19,421 nt of DNA from Bisporella sp. PMI_857. Its lineage: Eukaryota > Ascomycota > Leotiomycetes > Helotiales > Helotiaceae. The DNA lies in the NCBI GenBank assembly GCA_021307315.1, contig JAJSPD010000215.1:1-19421 (forward strand). Direction: 5' to 3'. Below the pieces are notes generated by a model that was given only the letters and a program-made list of their open reading frames with translations, was not told where the DNA came from and did not search any database. Shown piece by piece: positions 1-9,688 of the stretch (the first letter of the stretch is position 1; the number at the start of each line of letters is the position of its first letter). Made by a program: the position numbers and the translations under genes.

Positions 1-58
1 AAGTACCACAGCCTTTCGCAGGGGATTTGTTGCAGATGATGCAGTTGAGGGGCGCCAT
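1..58 (-). CDS. MYND-type zinc-finger protein, N-terminal fragment (runs off left edge)
   Basis: Reading leftward from an ATG at 58, the 19 visible codons give MAPLNCIICNKSPAKGCGT and the frame is still open at the edge. The CxxC pair (Cys6, Cys9) at the very N-terminus, followed by a cysteine at 17, is how many fungal proteins with an N-terminal MYND finger begin. MYND fingers bind two zinc ions and mediate protein-protein contacts. The rest of the finger and any further domain lie outside the window, so the full role cannot be given. The spacing of Cys17 from the first pair fits the MYND pattern, but only half the finger is visible. The gene is transcribed away from the rhodopsin-like gene's 3' end with about 720 bases between them. 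Confidence 0.6.
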   Translation of the reverse strand, partial: MAPLNCIICNKSPAKGCGT

Positions 59-777
59 ATTGTTATGAGTTGAGAATTCTTTTTGAATGGTGAGAATGAA
101 AGCGAGGGGGAACGCGGAGAGTGGAAAAAGTAAACGCGAGATCACGTGCTTCGCTAATTTAGTTTGAGTTCAATTACCTCAGCAGGTTGAGGCGATTAGG
201 CATAAAAGCACGCTATACCTAATCAGTAAACTCACGTGACCTGAGGACCCAACCCCACGCTGCTTTGTGGGAATTTTGTACCTTGTTTTCGCGATTCTAG
301 AAAATTAGGTTATATGTATTCATCAATTACCACATTAAAGCACATAGTATTTGCCTTCAATTTCACTGGGCTGTGCATAAAGGTATGACCTATCCAGGCA
401 TCCATTTTTGTACCACCTTCATGCCTGTATGTTGTGAAAATTTCTGATACGCCGCGACCTTGACTACATCGGGGTCCTCATTCATTAGTAGCTGTATACT
501 TATCAGGTGGTAGCCAGAGCAATTTTGGGTTGTTTTATATTATGTATAATTGGCTTTTACCCAGTCGTTGACACTTGCTTTCACCACACTCAAAATAAGA
601 AGACTCAGATGTAAAAAAAAATTCAATACCACTAGCTTTGATGCTGTCGACATTTGTATCAAGGATTGTGTTCGTTTTATTAAATTACAAGCTGGATACA
701 AGAGGGGCAACAGTGCCTGATATGCTGCCGTGCGCCTGTGGCTACATCCCAGACCCAGATCGTCTTGTCCTCTGACG
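59..777. other. Intergenic region, MYND gene promoter side
   Basis: No coding frame here has family resemblance or plausible codon structure. It holds the upstream region of the MYND gene and the downstream region of the rhodopsin-like gene. CACGTG-core motifs occur near 143 and 233. Short open frames between about 540 and 970 overlap the last exon of the rhodopsin-like gene or AT-rich sequence and look spurious. Confidence 0.5.
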
Positions 778-2328
778 CTACCAGGATTCATGAACTTGTT
801 TTCCTTTCTGGTCGCTGTTTTGATTGATTTTATCGTCAACCATCTCAAACTCATTGACAACCATGATACCCTGCGACGGTGGTCGAGTAGATTCTGCTTG
901 TCTGGCAGAAACGCCCAGATGCTGCATCTTTACATCATCGACAATACGTTCCTCACTCTCGGTGAATGATATGCTACTGGTGATGTTTTGCTTTGAACTA
1001 GCGGGTTGACGACGTCGACTTGGCCTAGAAGACTCACCAACGCCACCGCCAATAGTTCGAAAGCCCGATGGATGCTTGGATGTTGACCTATTAGAAGAAA
1101 ACGCACTGCCGAATAGTGGTTTCAACCATGCCCTGACTAGAGGGAACAACATTGGGAGGTTGGTAGTAACTACTGAAACGAATGCTTCCCTTGTACCCCA
1201 TGCGCCAGCGAGCTCCGCACCGTGTTGGGAATCCTGCCAATAGAGTAAGATTAAATAAATATTGCGCGATCAAATATGATGTAAAGACTTAGGTTTCCTG
1301 TGGCACCAATACTTACTGTTATCACAAAGACAGTCTTTAAAAGAGAGCAGACAAGGACAAATACGCCTGCACCAAGCACAAAGGTGGCAGCAAGCTTCTT
1401 CGCAAGTCGGAGGGTCGTTCCCCAAAGCATGGGAAGAGGTACCATAATGAGATAGATATCGGTAACCACACTTGAGGCAAAGGTTACCCATACAATCGGG
1501 CGTGCCACAGCGCCTTGGCAGGCATCTAAAAGCAGACCCATCAGCAACTGGAGGAGAAATAAGTCGGAAGACTTACTGCCTGGATCCGGGTTGATCTGCC
1601 AGTATTTGGACAACGGATGGCAAGAACCATATATCGTTATAATTGACGCGAGAAATGTCGCACTGACGAGTCCAAAGCCGATCCATATACGAACAAGGAA
1701 GTGGTTGCTAAGGCCGTCCTGTGAAGTAAATAAATCAGTAAGCCGACATACTAGAAGTCAGAAATGATTGTTCGAAAACCTACCATGAGTCGGACATAGA
1801 ATACAAGTACGGCCATCTTAAGCGTGCAGATCAAGCACACATAACTGGTCCAGCCCACCACCTGAATCTTGGAGCCAAATACTCTAAATGGAAGCTGTTT
1901 GTCACCATGACCGGCGCAATTTTCGTTTTGGTTCTCAATCAGGGACGTACCTGAGGTCGTACTCTGTAGAATCGGGGGATAGAGCGGCTCGCTCTGCGTC
2001 CGTCATGGCATTGTTTGCGAGACCTTGGCCATGATTGACCGCGAAGTATGCCAGAGTTGACTGTGTGGTGTAGAGCAGCTGTAGAATTTGCGCCAGCGTT
2101 AGCAACGAAAGTTGGTGGTAAGCTTTTGGAGAATCCAGTGATACGCACAATGGCAAGCCACACAAGAAAATCGTCCGCGCGAAGGTTTTTGACCCCTACA
2201 GCCGCCTTCACTCGAGCATATGTTCTAAGAATCGTTATGAGGACGCCAAACGCATATAAAGTCCACAACTCGGTGTTGAAAGCGCGAATTGCTGCTGCAA
2301 TGGCAGCCTGAGCAGCGGGGTCAGACAT
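778..2328 (-). CDS. Fungal rhodopsin-like seven-helix integral membrane protein (PTH11-like superfamily)
   Basis: Six exons on the minus strand: 2149-2328, 1951-2078, 1784-1883, 1577-1718, 1317-1525 and 778-1233. All have GT-AG borders, introns are 51-83 bases, phases join, and the total is 404 aa. The start is the ATG at 2328 (MSDPAAQAAI...); a GTG three codons upstream also opens the frame but is not a eukaryotic start. About seven hydrophobic segments are visible near residues 18-38, 54-74, 108-134, 141-172, 193-218, 228-253 and 271-291. They are followed by a polar, Ser/Arg-rich cytoplasmic-type tail of about 110 residues. Family hallmarks seen: RADDFLVWLA after helix 1, GLANNAMTD in the first long loop, HPLSKYWQINPDPG before helix 5, and GAWGTREAFVSVVTTNLPM before the last helix. 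These match the fungal rhodopsin domain of unknown ligand, to which PTH11-type receptors belong. No CFEM domain is present, so a PTH11 receptor role is not supported. Function is inferred as a plasma-membrane sensor or membrane protein only. Confidence 0.88.
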
Positions 2329-3329
2329 CGCGACCACTGGCGGATACAGAGAGGCAAAGCAACGGGTGCTTTTGATTGAATACTTTGCATCAGAGAAGAA
2401 AATACCATCAACGCTCTAAGTATCGCTTGCACCGATAAACCAAGCCATGGAAACCCTAGGCGTGATTAAGCTTTGGATTAAGCTTTGGATGAAACTTTTC
2501 AAGTTTGTTAATTTGTTGGTTTATTGGTGCATAATGCTGTATTTTATACGGGGTGTCCCGTGGGACCCCTGCTTGTTACATGGCGTGTTGGTCTCTATCG
2601 CTAAAAGGAAACTTACTGCCGAAAAAAAAAATTAAAAAAAAATTAACAAAGGTTTACATTTACTACTCCTTAATAATCTTGCAAACCAGAGTAGTATTTG
2701 TTTGGTGACATCGCGTGATATTGATATCTCGCTTAGGTGAAATTGCTTCAGAGTCTAGGGATTATATTCGGTTCCAACCTTCCCTGTCAGATACTAGATC
2801 CAGAGGGGAAATCCTGCCGAATCTTGCGCAGGGGATTGACAAATCCAATGTAACCTCTAGCGGAATGCAACATAATCCGGCTGTGTCCTAGAAATTTGGC
2901 GGTATACTAGCCCATATCAAGGTGTTCTGGCCCGAGACTTTCCAATAAGGCCACCCAACTTCACGTGGTCGGTATGGGGGGCGCCATATTGTAATTGTTG
3001 GAAATCCATCATATCGCATCATCGTACAGATCTTCCACCCAACTCGCCGTTAAGTCCCGGTGGGTAGCACCCGGCCTGCCGCCCACGTGGGATAGGCATA
3101 CTTTTTGCATGACCAATCTATTTGCCTGTGGAGAATATCATCTTCTACAAGCTAGGATCACTAATGAGTGTACAGTATTGGCCCACAAGCACAGACGCCC
3201 CACCTACCCCTTTAGAGCCTGTATGAAAGTATATGTACTCTAAACTCATCTTGCTCCTGCTCTACTCTACCGCCCACGGACGTCTCCTTGTCCAGCCCCT
3301 CGTTTCTGCTGCTTTCCTCCGCCACACCA
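2329..3329. promoter_or_regulatory. Shared divergent upstream region (rhodopsin-like gene / FAD oxidase gene)
   Basis: One kilobase separates two head-to-head genes and contains no convincing coding frame. Seen in it: an A-rich tract at 2622-2643, a palindromic CCACGTGG at 3083-3090 with another CACGTG core near 2962, a TATA-like GTATATGTAC near 3228, and a pyrimidine-rich leader (about 3245-3325) just before the FAD oxidase start. Such leaders are common in well-expressed fungal genes. Binding of bHLH or bZIP factors to the palindrome is inference. Confidence 0.4.
2464..2490. repeat. Short tandem repeat, 12-bp unit twice
   Basis: The unit GATTAAGCTTTG occurs twice head to tail, followed by GAT. 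It lies about 140 bases upstream of the rhodopsin-like start. No function is evident. Confidence 0.6.
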
Positions 3330-5065
3330 ATGCATCACCTTCAGATGAAGCTTTTCGCCCTCTTGGCGTGGACCGGAACAGTTGCCTGTCGGACCATCCC
3401 TTTCCCCGGCCATGAGGCTCGTGGGGATTATTACCCTAGTATTGTGAACTATGGGCAGCTGGCCGGAAAACTCTCAAGGACTGCTCAGATATACCTACCA
3501 AGCTCCAACGAGTTCGAGCTCGCCGTGGCTCGATGGTCCAACTTGAGCACCCCTGTAGCAACTGTTGTGGTGGTTCCCAGTACTGAGCATGACGTCGTCG
3601 AAACGGTGAGCCTTTCTTTCGTTTCACCCACCAGAATGAAATCTCTATTGACAGCTTGCTTACATTCCTGTGGCATAGGTCAACTTCGCAAACCAGTACT
3701 CACTCCCATTTCTCGCCACCAATGGCGTGCATGGGTCAATTACCACGCTGGGTAAAATGACCTATGGCATCGAAATTCAGTTGGGCAAGCTAAATCGTAT
3801 CGTGATTGCCAAAGATGGGAAAACGGCCACCATTGGCGGTGGAGTTAATTCCAAGAACCTCACGGACACGCTTTGGGCGGCAGGAAAACAGACAGGTAAG
3901 AATATGATGAATTCCTTTCCTTACACCTTGGTATCTTTGCAAGGAATCCGAGGACTAATCTTGGGAGTAGTGACGGGAACGTGTGAGTGTGTTAGCTATT
4001 TAGGTCCAGCCCTCGGTGGTGGCCACGGATGGCTTCAGGGTCGTTACGGGCTCGTCTCAGACCAATTCGTTTCTATGAATGTCGTCTTAGCCAACGGCAA
4101 CTTGATCACGGTCGATGCGAAGTCAGAACTGTTCTGGGGTATGCGGGGTGCCGGTCACAACTTTGGCATCGTCACTTCCATAACTTCAAAGATCTATGAC
4201 ATTAAGAACCGCAATTATGCCTTGGCAACGCTCATCTTCAGTGGCGACCAGGTAGAGGCTGTCTACAGAGTCGCTAATGAGCAGTGGCACACGGGTGAAA
4301 AAACAATGCCCGTGGACCTTATCAACTGGTCGTATTGGTTCTTCGATCCTAGCATTGATCCAAACAAGGTAGGTGTAGAGTCTGAGCGCACAGATAACTC
4401 GCCATGTTCTGACTTTTCTTTCGCAGCCCGTCATCGCAATGTATCTCATCCAGGAAGGAGTGGACACTGTCAACGCGGCTTACACACAGCCGTTCCTAGA
4501 TCTTGGACCCATCATCACTCAAGCCTCGTCAGGATCCTATCGTGATTTAGCTAAATGGACCGGTATCTCACTCAATGATACACCCTGTCAGAAAACTGGA
4601 AATGCTAATCCACGCTTCCCCATCTATCTCAAGTCTTACAACACCACAGCCCAAGGATTGGTTTACGAACTGTTCAGGCAGGCCACTACGAATGCGTCTA
4701 GTCCCTTCAGTAATTCGCTCTTTATGTTCGAGGGCTACTCCCAGCAGGGTGTGAAAGCGATCAGCAAAGACGCAACTGCTTTCGCCTATCGAGGAGACAA
4801 CCTCCTTGTCGCACCACTCCTCACATATGTCCCTAACGGGCGAGCTCTCGACAAGCTCGCCTTCAAGCTTGGCAATCAAATTCGCCAGGTCCTATACGAG
4901 GGCGGTGGAGAGACCAGTCTACACACATATGTCAACTATGCCTACGGTGATGAAACATCAAAGGCATGGTACGGGAGTGAACCATGGCGTCAGAACCGCC
5001 TACGGACTTTGAAGAAGGATTTCGACCCCAGAGGCAAGTTTAGCTTTTACGCGCCAATCGCATAA
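3330..5065 (+). CDS. Secreted FAD-linked oxidoreductase, berberine bridge enzyme-like (FAD_binding_4 + BBE)
   Basis: Four exons: 3330-3605, 3679-3895, 3971-4368 and 4427-5065. Introns are 73, 75 and 58 bases with GT-AG borders and joining phases, giving 509 aa. The N-terminus MHHLQMKLFALLAWTGTVAC is a signal peptide; Met6 is an alternative start that keeps it. The FAD-binding domain spans roughly residues 40-240. His110 in ATNGVHGSITTLG sits where this family links FAD, and Cys169 in VTGTCECVSYLGPALGGGHG is placed like the second, cysteinyl FAD link of bicovalent members. The BBE domain at the C-terminus shows YVNYAYGDE, then WYGSEPWRQNRLRTLKKDFDP and a terminal GKFSFYAPIA. These flavin oxidases use O2 to oxidise sugars, alcohols or secondary metabolites; solanapyrone synthase belongs to the same class. 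The substrate cannot be read from sequence. The divergent neighbour is the rhodopsin-like gene; no synthase lies within the window. No lesion is seen and the gene appears intact. Confidence 0.9.
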
Positions 5066-5217
5066 TAAGTAGCTACTAGTGTAATATAATATGAAATTAT
5101 AAGACTCATGCTTGTGGCCCGTTATCAATTTTGGTGGCTTTTAGAGTCTTTTAAAAGTATTACACATGCTACGAAGTACTGGTGGGACAGTACTAGTAGT
5201 AAGCTGACGCTCAGTGG
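5066..5217. terminator. 3' region of the FAD oxidase gene
   Basis: Directly after the stop the sequence is AT-rich (AATATAATATGAAATTATAAG near 5080-5100), a plausible polyadenylation zone. No canonical AATAAA is present, which is common in fungi. Confidence 0.3.
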
Positions 5218-5502
5218 CTAGAGTCGCTTGTAGCATTACGTGATTCGTGCCAGTTCCGCCAGCGCCCGATGGGCTTCGGGATAATAGTTAGGTCCGGAGT
5301 TGTATCGATAAGATCTAACGTCGGAGAGAATTCCACAGTCGGTCGACGCATGGCTATCTTTATCTTATGGACTCGCGGAGGTGCGTAGAGAGGATACTGG
5401 GAAGCTGATCTGCTTGTATTGGTGGAAATAGAGCACGCGAAACTCGGGGACATACTCAATCATGCGTGGAAAGGTGGCGATGTCGAGGTCTGCGGCACGA
5501 TA
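5218..5502 (-). pseudogene. Possible coding relic of unknown family
   Basis: One minus-strand frame from 5502 to 5218 reads as protein-like text interrupted by a TAA near 5363 and a TAA near 5232, ending at TAG 5218-5220. Segments such as DLDIATFPRMIEYVPEFRVL and SGPNYYPEAHRALAELARIT have a composition typical of real protein. A CCGCAG just before the first segment could be an old splice acceptor. I do not recognise the family. The in-frame stops and the absence of any start or partner exon suggest a decayed fragment. Chance open sequence cannot be excluded. Confidence 0.3.
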
Positions 5503-7101
5503 TTAGGTTTGTCAATCTATAAGGCACCGATACGCTTCCATTTCGCCTAACTGACCCGTCCAAGGCAAATACTTTAGAACAGAAACCACCGATATCAGAT
5601 TAAGAGAACTGAAATTGAATAGCTACATACGCATGTTTAGCACACATCTCGCACACTTTAGACGCAACCTCCATAGCAGAGACTGAGGGACTTCTTAGCT
5701 TGAGTTGATAAGCTAACTCCTCGCCTTAAAACTAATAAGAAGCATGGGTGGTCGAGGGGATAGGCGAGATTTAGAGGGCATAAGGGAGATACTTCTCAAA
5801 GAGCTTCGTTTATGTTCTGCAATCAGCTGCGGATCTACAATTCTTTTACCACAATACTCGTGTTACTATTCCACAGTTCATGGTAATTTATGTCTTCGCA
5901 CAATTTGCTTGGTCCATCTTCCTGTCACTTACTGGCTTTCTTACTTCGACTTAAAAGTCACACTTTGTTGTAAGATAGATGAAGCACCAGAGAACTAGAT
6001 TGAATCTGACATTCATGCTTTTTCACTTGCGCAAAATCTTGTCGCTTTCCGTAGTAATAAGCCAGCGAAAAAATTGAGAATAGTTTCCCTAATCGCCGAG
6101 CACCTTGACAACAATTGTACTAGTGAAGTATACGGCCAATATATATATAATAAATAACATTAATGCAAAGCCTACTTATGATTGTACTACACGGCAAGCC
6201 AAAAACCGCCGGATCTTTTTAAGCAAAGGCAGTTTGTCATTAACTAGCTTGAGAAAGTCGGCAGCACTGTCCGTAATGAAAGATATGTCGACCAATAAAT
6301 AAGTTAAGGCTTGCAGCGCTGTGCAGCCCTCCCAACCCGATTCGATACCCAATAATAGCAGTAATCTTCTGCCTATACTCTTTCACTCATATGACCTGCA
6401 AAAAAGTATCCAGACAGATAACCTCAAGCATGTCGTAATATTCTCGGCTCCACACCCGACTATCTCTGTCTGTAAGCGCTGACTCAACAGAAGCCTCTAG
6501 ACTATTACTAGCTTCCTTATGAAAAGCACCGAGATCGAAAGAAGAGTTGAAGCTCATAGGTGTGGAGATTATCAATGATGGCTTTATCGACCAAAATAAC
6601 GATTATATATAAATAGTGATATGAGATAATGCCACACGATAATTAAATCCTTGAACACAGTTCCGGATAAGGAGCAGATGCCTAAATATTAAGGTTATTA
6701 AAACTGTAAAACTATACTACAATAACATCCTGAACAGAACTCGTTGGTTTGATTTTTATGGCTGAACTCGATAACATCACCCCCCCTTCGCAAACGCCTT
6801 TTATTAGGATACACTGAGAAATATTGCCATTCCTAAGCTTAAATAGAGTCTTCCGCTCCTTATTACGTACGACCCTCAAATTTCTGAAAAAACCTTTGTA
6901 AGTGGTCAATGTTGTCCTCAACACCTAGCACTTCAAACAACCGCTGTTGCGCTACTTGCACAACGTGAGATGAACATAGAAAAACCTTTCTTGAGTAAAA
7001 GTTTGCATATCATAGTTATTTAAACAAAGCCGATGTGCTCGCTCTTCCCAAGGCTGCCGAATATCATATGCGGCATCTCTATACCAGAGAGTTGGATCTA
7101 A
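5503..7101. other. Gene-poor AT-rich stretch
   Basis: About 1.6 kb with no recognisable gene. The longer open frames (5744-5998 +, 6387-6575 -, 6712-6924 -) have no visible family motif, no splice partners and no consistent extension. A short frame near 7030-7095 (+), ALPKAAEYHMRHLYTREL, looks protein-like and could belong to the relic just downstream. The stretch is probably decayed sequence; no repeat with clear ends was found in it. Confidence 0.45.
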
Positions 7102-7473
7102 ACGTTTGTATGGAGTTTTGACCCTGTCGGCCCCACAACACCCCTCTTATACACATTAGCTTCTTCCTTCCTCTTCTTCGGCGGGATCTCGTTCCACCTG
7201 CTCAAAGCGCTGTTTTGCCACTTCTTCGGCGTGCGTATCGAATGGACCGCCACGGCCAAGGAGCTCAGCGAATCGGGCTTCCGTGTTGGGCTCGGCCGCA
7301 TCGTGCGCGACTTCAAGTAGATATACCTGTTCCTGCTGCCGATTGTGGGTAGTATGATTTACCTTGCGCGCTTCGCGGAGAGGAGATGGACGATTAGCGA
7401 TGTCGCGGCGATTGTACCGCTGGCGAACCAGGTGGGGTGTCATGCTTTACGTTTTGCGATCTCTTGTGTGTGA
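7102..7473 (+). pseudogene. C-terminal relic of a family 2 glycosyltransferase-like membrane protein
   Basis: The plus-strand frame starting after a TAA at 7099 reads a hydrophobic stretch ending FLFFGG, then ISFHLLKALFCHFFGVRIEW, TATAKELSESGF, GLGRIVRDFK, a TAG at 7318, IYLFLLPIVGSMIYL, and RRWTISDVAAIVPLANQ, before ending at TGA 7471. The order of FFGG-FHL, CHxF, W-x-ATAKE, a hydrophobic helix and an R-W-x-I...PL segment resembles the C-terminal membrane part of fungal GT2 proteins (polysaccharide-synthase-like). This is recalled family knowledge, not an alignment. The TAG falls between two parts of one continuous match, so it is a nonsense mutation, not a natural end. It fits a G-to-A change in a TGG codon. 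The catalytic domain with D,D,D and QxxRW is absent, so this is a dead fragment. GC content is higher than in the flanks. Confidence 0.5.
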
Positions 7474-7847
7474 GAGAGGGGGGATGGGGTATAATGAATG
7501 GGATGGGATGGGATGTTATGGCTAACATGATTGACAGTTTGCTCTGGGACTCTTTTGAGCCTCTTCCCTTTACCTGCGCTCATCTTTCGAGCACGTGTTC
7601 AGATTCCACTACGTTTTCGTTTTTTCGACCTTTTTAATTGTAATTATATCTCCTGTTAAGCCACTACTCCTTCACGGCCGATGACGGATTGCATTGTAGA
7701 CGGGTTAGCTAGCCATGGCATGGCACATATGGAATGGAATGGAATTTTTTTATTATCTTTGGATTTTAATTTACGGAGCGAAGCGAAGCTAAGTAAAGTA
7801 TTCTCTAGGTCGGACTTTACTATATTACCCTAAGCGGACTCCGCCTC
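7474..7847. other. Non-coding stretch with simple repeats
   Basis: No gene is seen. There is a small TGGGA repeat near 7498-7516 and a GGAAT repeat near 7732-7746. It separates the glycosyltransferase relic from the convergently oriented secreted-protein pseudogene and probably includes that gene's 3' region. Confidence 0.4.
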
Positions 7848-9029
7848 TTACAAAATCTTTTTAGTAGGTTTGGCAGCTTTTTTGGTAGCAGTGTGTTCAA
7901 TTCAATGAGTAGTTGAGTAACCACCCTTCTACTCATACTCAACTCAACTCAATTAGTCACTACTCATATTCAACTTAACCTTATTCAAGCCTACTCATTG
8001 AATAGAGTTGAGTAGTTGAGCAGTACCGAATATGGAAAGCGGTGACCTAAAAAGGAAGGCGGTGAGACCTTTGACCGGCAGAAAATATATAATTCTATAA
8101 ACTATAAATATAATACAATTTAAAATCAATTTATTACTTATATTAATAGATAAATAAGTAATCAAAGCTACTCAAAGCTATTCAATGAGTAACTGAATTT
8201 ACTACTCAACTCAACTCAAAGCTTTTCGCTACTCATATTCAACTCAACTACTCAATTACTACTTGAATACTATTTGAGTAGTTGAGTAGTTTTTGATCAC
8301 ACTGTTTGGTAGTAGTCGGGGCAGCTTTCTTGGTAGAGCCGGACTTTGACTTGGGCTTGAGCTTTGGCGCATCACATCTCCAAGACCTCGTTTGCATTGA
8401 GCGTAAGCGCCAGAAGCGTTTTTATCGCCTTCCTTGTGGCCCTTTTGCCAAATGAACACTCCGTTGGCGTCTTCGTTGGCCATGACTTGCGATGGACTGG
8501 TAGCATCCTTGGCCATGTGATTGATGGACGTGATTCTGCCGGTCTGGACTCCTTTATGGAGTTTATCGATTTCTTGCTGCGTGAAAAAGGAACTTGCTCC
8601 TGCTGTCTTGTATTCTATCGCTCCGAAAACCAGGACCTACCCGCTGGCAGTCAATGCCAGGGCTTTGGAAGACGCCTCGCCATCGTCCAGATCGGTTTCT
8701 TCATTATAAGCTTTGTACCATAGGTGATTTTCGTTGTACGCATTGAACAAGTCGTCGTAGTAGTAATAGCTAGGGTTCTTTGCCTTGAATGCTTTGACTT
8801 GATCTTCTGCCCCACCGCTGTAAAACAAGTAGTGATCGGTAGCCGGAAAGTACTTCTTGAGATATGCTTCATACCTCTTCTCGGTAATGAGGGTTTGGGT
8901 GCGTGCGACCAAGGTTTTGTTGACGTGGTCATCCGGCAAAGGTGAGGCGGTTGCAATGTTTAAGAGCGAGAGAAAAAGGAGGAAGATTGCTGCCAGGCTC
9001 GGCTAGTCAAAACGAGAGGGAAGGGCCAT
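7848..9029 (-). pseudogene. Secreted-protein pseudogene: two stops, a frameshift and a hAT MITE insertion
   Basis: One minus-strand gene with four separate lesions. The ATG at 9029 opens MALPSRFD, then TAG at 9003-9005, then the hydrophobic core LAAIFLLFLSLLNIATASPL of a signal peptide. The same frame continues for about 100 codons (DHVNKTLVARTQTLITEKRY ... YYYYDDLFNAYN ... ASSKALALTASG) to a TAG at 8637-8639. It goes on in frame (VLVFGAIEYKTAGASSFFTQ ... HMAKDATSPSQVMAN ... GAYAQCKRGLGD). Near 8371-8381 the reading must shift by one base to reach a Lys/Pro/Thr-rich tail (PKLKPKSKSGSTKKAAPTTT). A 416-bp MITE splits that tail. Beyond it the frame resumes as KKAAKPTKKIL and stops at 7848-7850. 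Without the element and one target copy the gene would be about 250 codons. I do not recognise the family. The protein was a small secreted one with a basic tail; effector or enzyme roles are open. Confidence 0.6.
7889..8304. mobile_element. hAT-type MITE (416 bp) with 8-bp target duplication
   Basis: Terminal inverted repeats begin CAGTGTGTTCAA at 7889 and, on the other strand, CAGTGTGATCAA at 8304: 12 bases with one mismatch. Exact 8-bp direct repeats TTTGGTAG flank it at 7881-7888 and 8305-8312. An 8-bp duplication with CAGTG-type ends is the signature of hAT elements. There is no transposase frame, so it is non-autonomous. Both subterminal zones are packed with short ACTCAACTCAA / TGAGTAGTTGAG motifs in both orientations, resembling clustered transposase-binding sites. 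It sits in the C-terminal codons of the secreted-protein pseudogene. Confidence 0.88.
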
Positions 9030-9513
9030 TATCTTAGTCCGCGTGCGCCAAATTAATGTGAGGAAATTATTCTTTAGGCTTGAGAGCTCTCAAAAGCGGC
9101 GGTGGATAGGTAGAATAGTCGAAAGTAGTGCAATAGTAAAAGCTAAGCAGCGGCTATGGTATAGTAAAGGTAGATCGTAATAGTACGTAGGGTAGTGTAA
9201 GAGGGACTTCTTGGAAAAGGAAATGACTGAGGACTTTGACTTCCCATTATATACGCAGAAAGTACTTAGAATGAGAACAATTAATGGGTCGTAGGAGTTC
9301 CGTAATAGGAGCCGCTGATTTCGCGGAAGTCCTGTGCCACGATCAACGGTCGTACTCTGGCTGAAGTAACCATAATTTTAAAGGGCCGAGTCAGCAGCAG
9401 GATTCGGAGGCAGCAAGATGAAGCAATCCGTGAAGAATGAAGCAGCTGATATCAGCCTGTAATATCTAAATTTGGAACAGAAGCGAGCAGTCGCAACCCC
9501 ACTTTTATATGCG
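9030..9513. promoter_or_regulatory. Upstream region of the secreted-protein pseudogene
   Basis: No gene is seen. On the minus strand a TATA-like TATATAA lies near 9246-9252, about 220 bases before the pseudogene ATG. No conserved motif could be identified beyond that. Confidence 0.35.
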
Positions 9514-9515
9514 TA

Positions 9516-9688
9516 CAGTCAAACCTGGATATATCGGAACGCTCGGTGCCAAACCAACCTTCCGATATATAGAGGTTTCCGATATAACGAGGCCCATTAT
9601 AGCTACCTAAAGCTCGGCGGATCCAAGGTTCATTCCGATATACAGAGGTTTCCGATATAACGAGTTCCGATATAACCAGGTTTGGCTG
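9516..9688. mobile_element. Pogo-like (Tc1/mariner) MITE, 173 bp, TA target
   Basis: The ends are inverted repeats: CAGTCAAACCTGGATATATC on the left and, on the other strand, CAGCCAAACCTGGTTATATC on the right. They continue into CGGAAC, giving 26 bases with two mismatches. TA dinucleotides flank both sides (9514-9515, 9689-9690), as expected for Tc1/mariner insertion. CAGT-AAACCT with CGATATA motifs is typical of pogo/Fot-type ends. The interior carries a 32-bp direct repeat (9560-9591 and 9633-9664, one mismatch) built from TTCCGATATA and AGAGG units. There is no coding capacity. Confidence 0.82.

Noticed and set aside
3330..5065. FAD oxidase plus rhodopsin-like and amine oxidase genes as a biosynthetic gene cluster
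   Set aside because: No polyketide synthase, NRPS, terpene synthase or cluster regulator in the window, and the amine oxidase is separated by relics; adjacency alone is weak evidence.
7156..7443. Minus-strand 95-codon frame rich in Arg/Glu
   Set aside because: Antisense shadow of the glycosyltransferase-like relic, whose plus-strand reading has the family-like motifs.
7900..8290. ACTCAACTCAA clusters considered as a CRISPR-like or satellite array
   Set aside because: Irregular spacing, both orientations, and confined within hAT termini and target duplications; they are subterminal repeats of a MITE.
8364..8723. Plus-strand 119-codon frame
   Set aside because: Antisense to the secreted-protein pseudogene; no start context or family resemblance.
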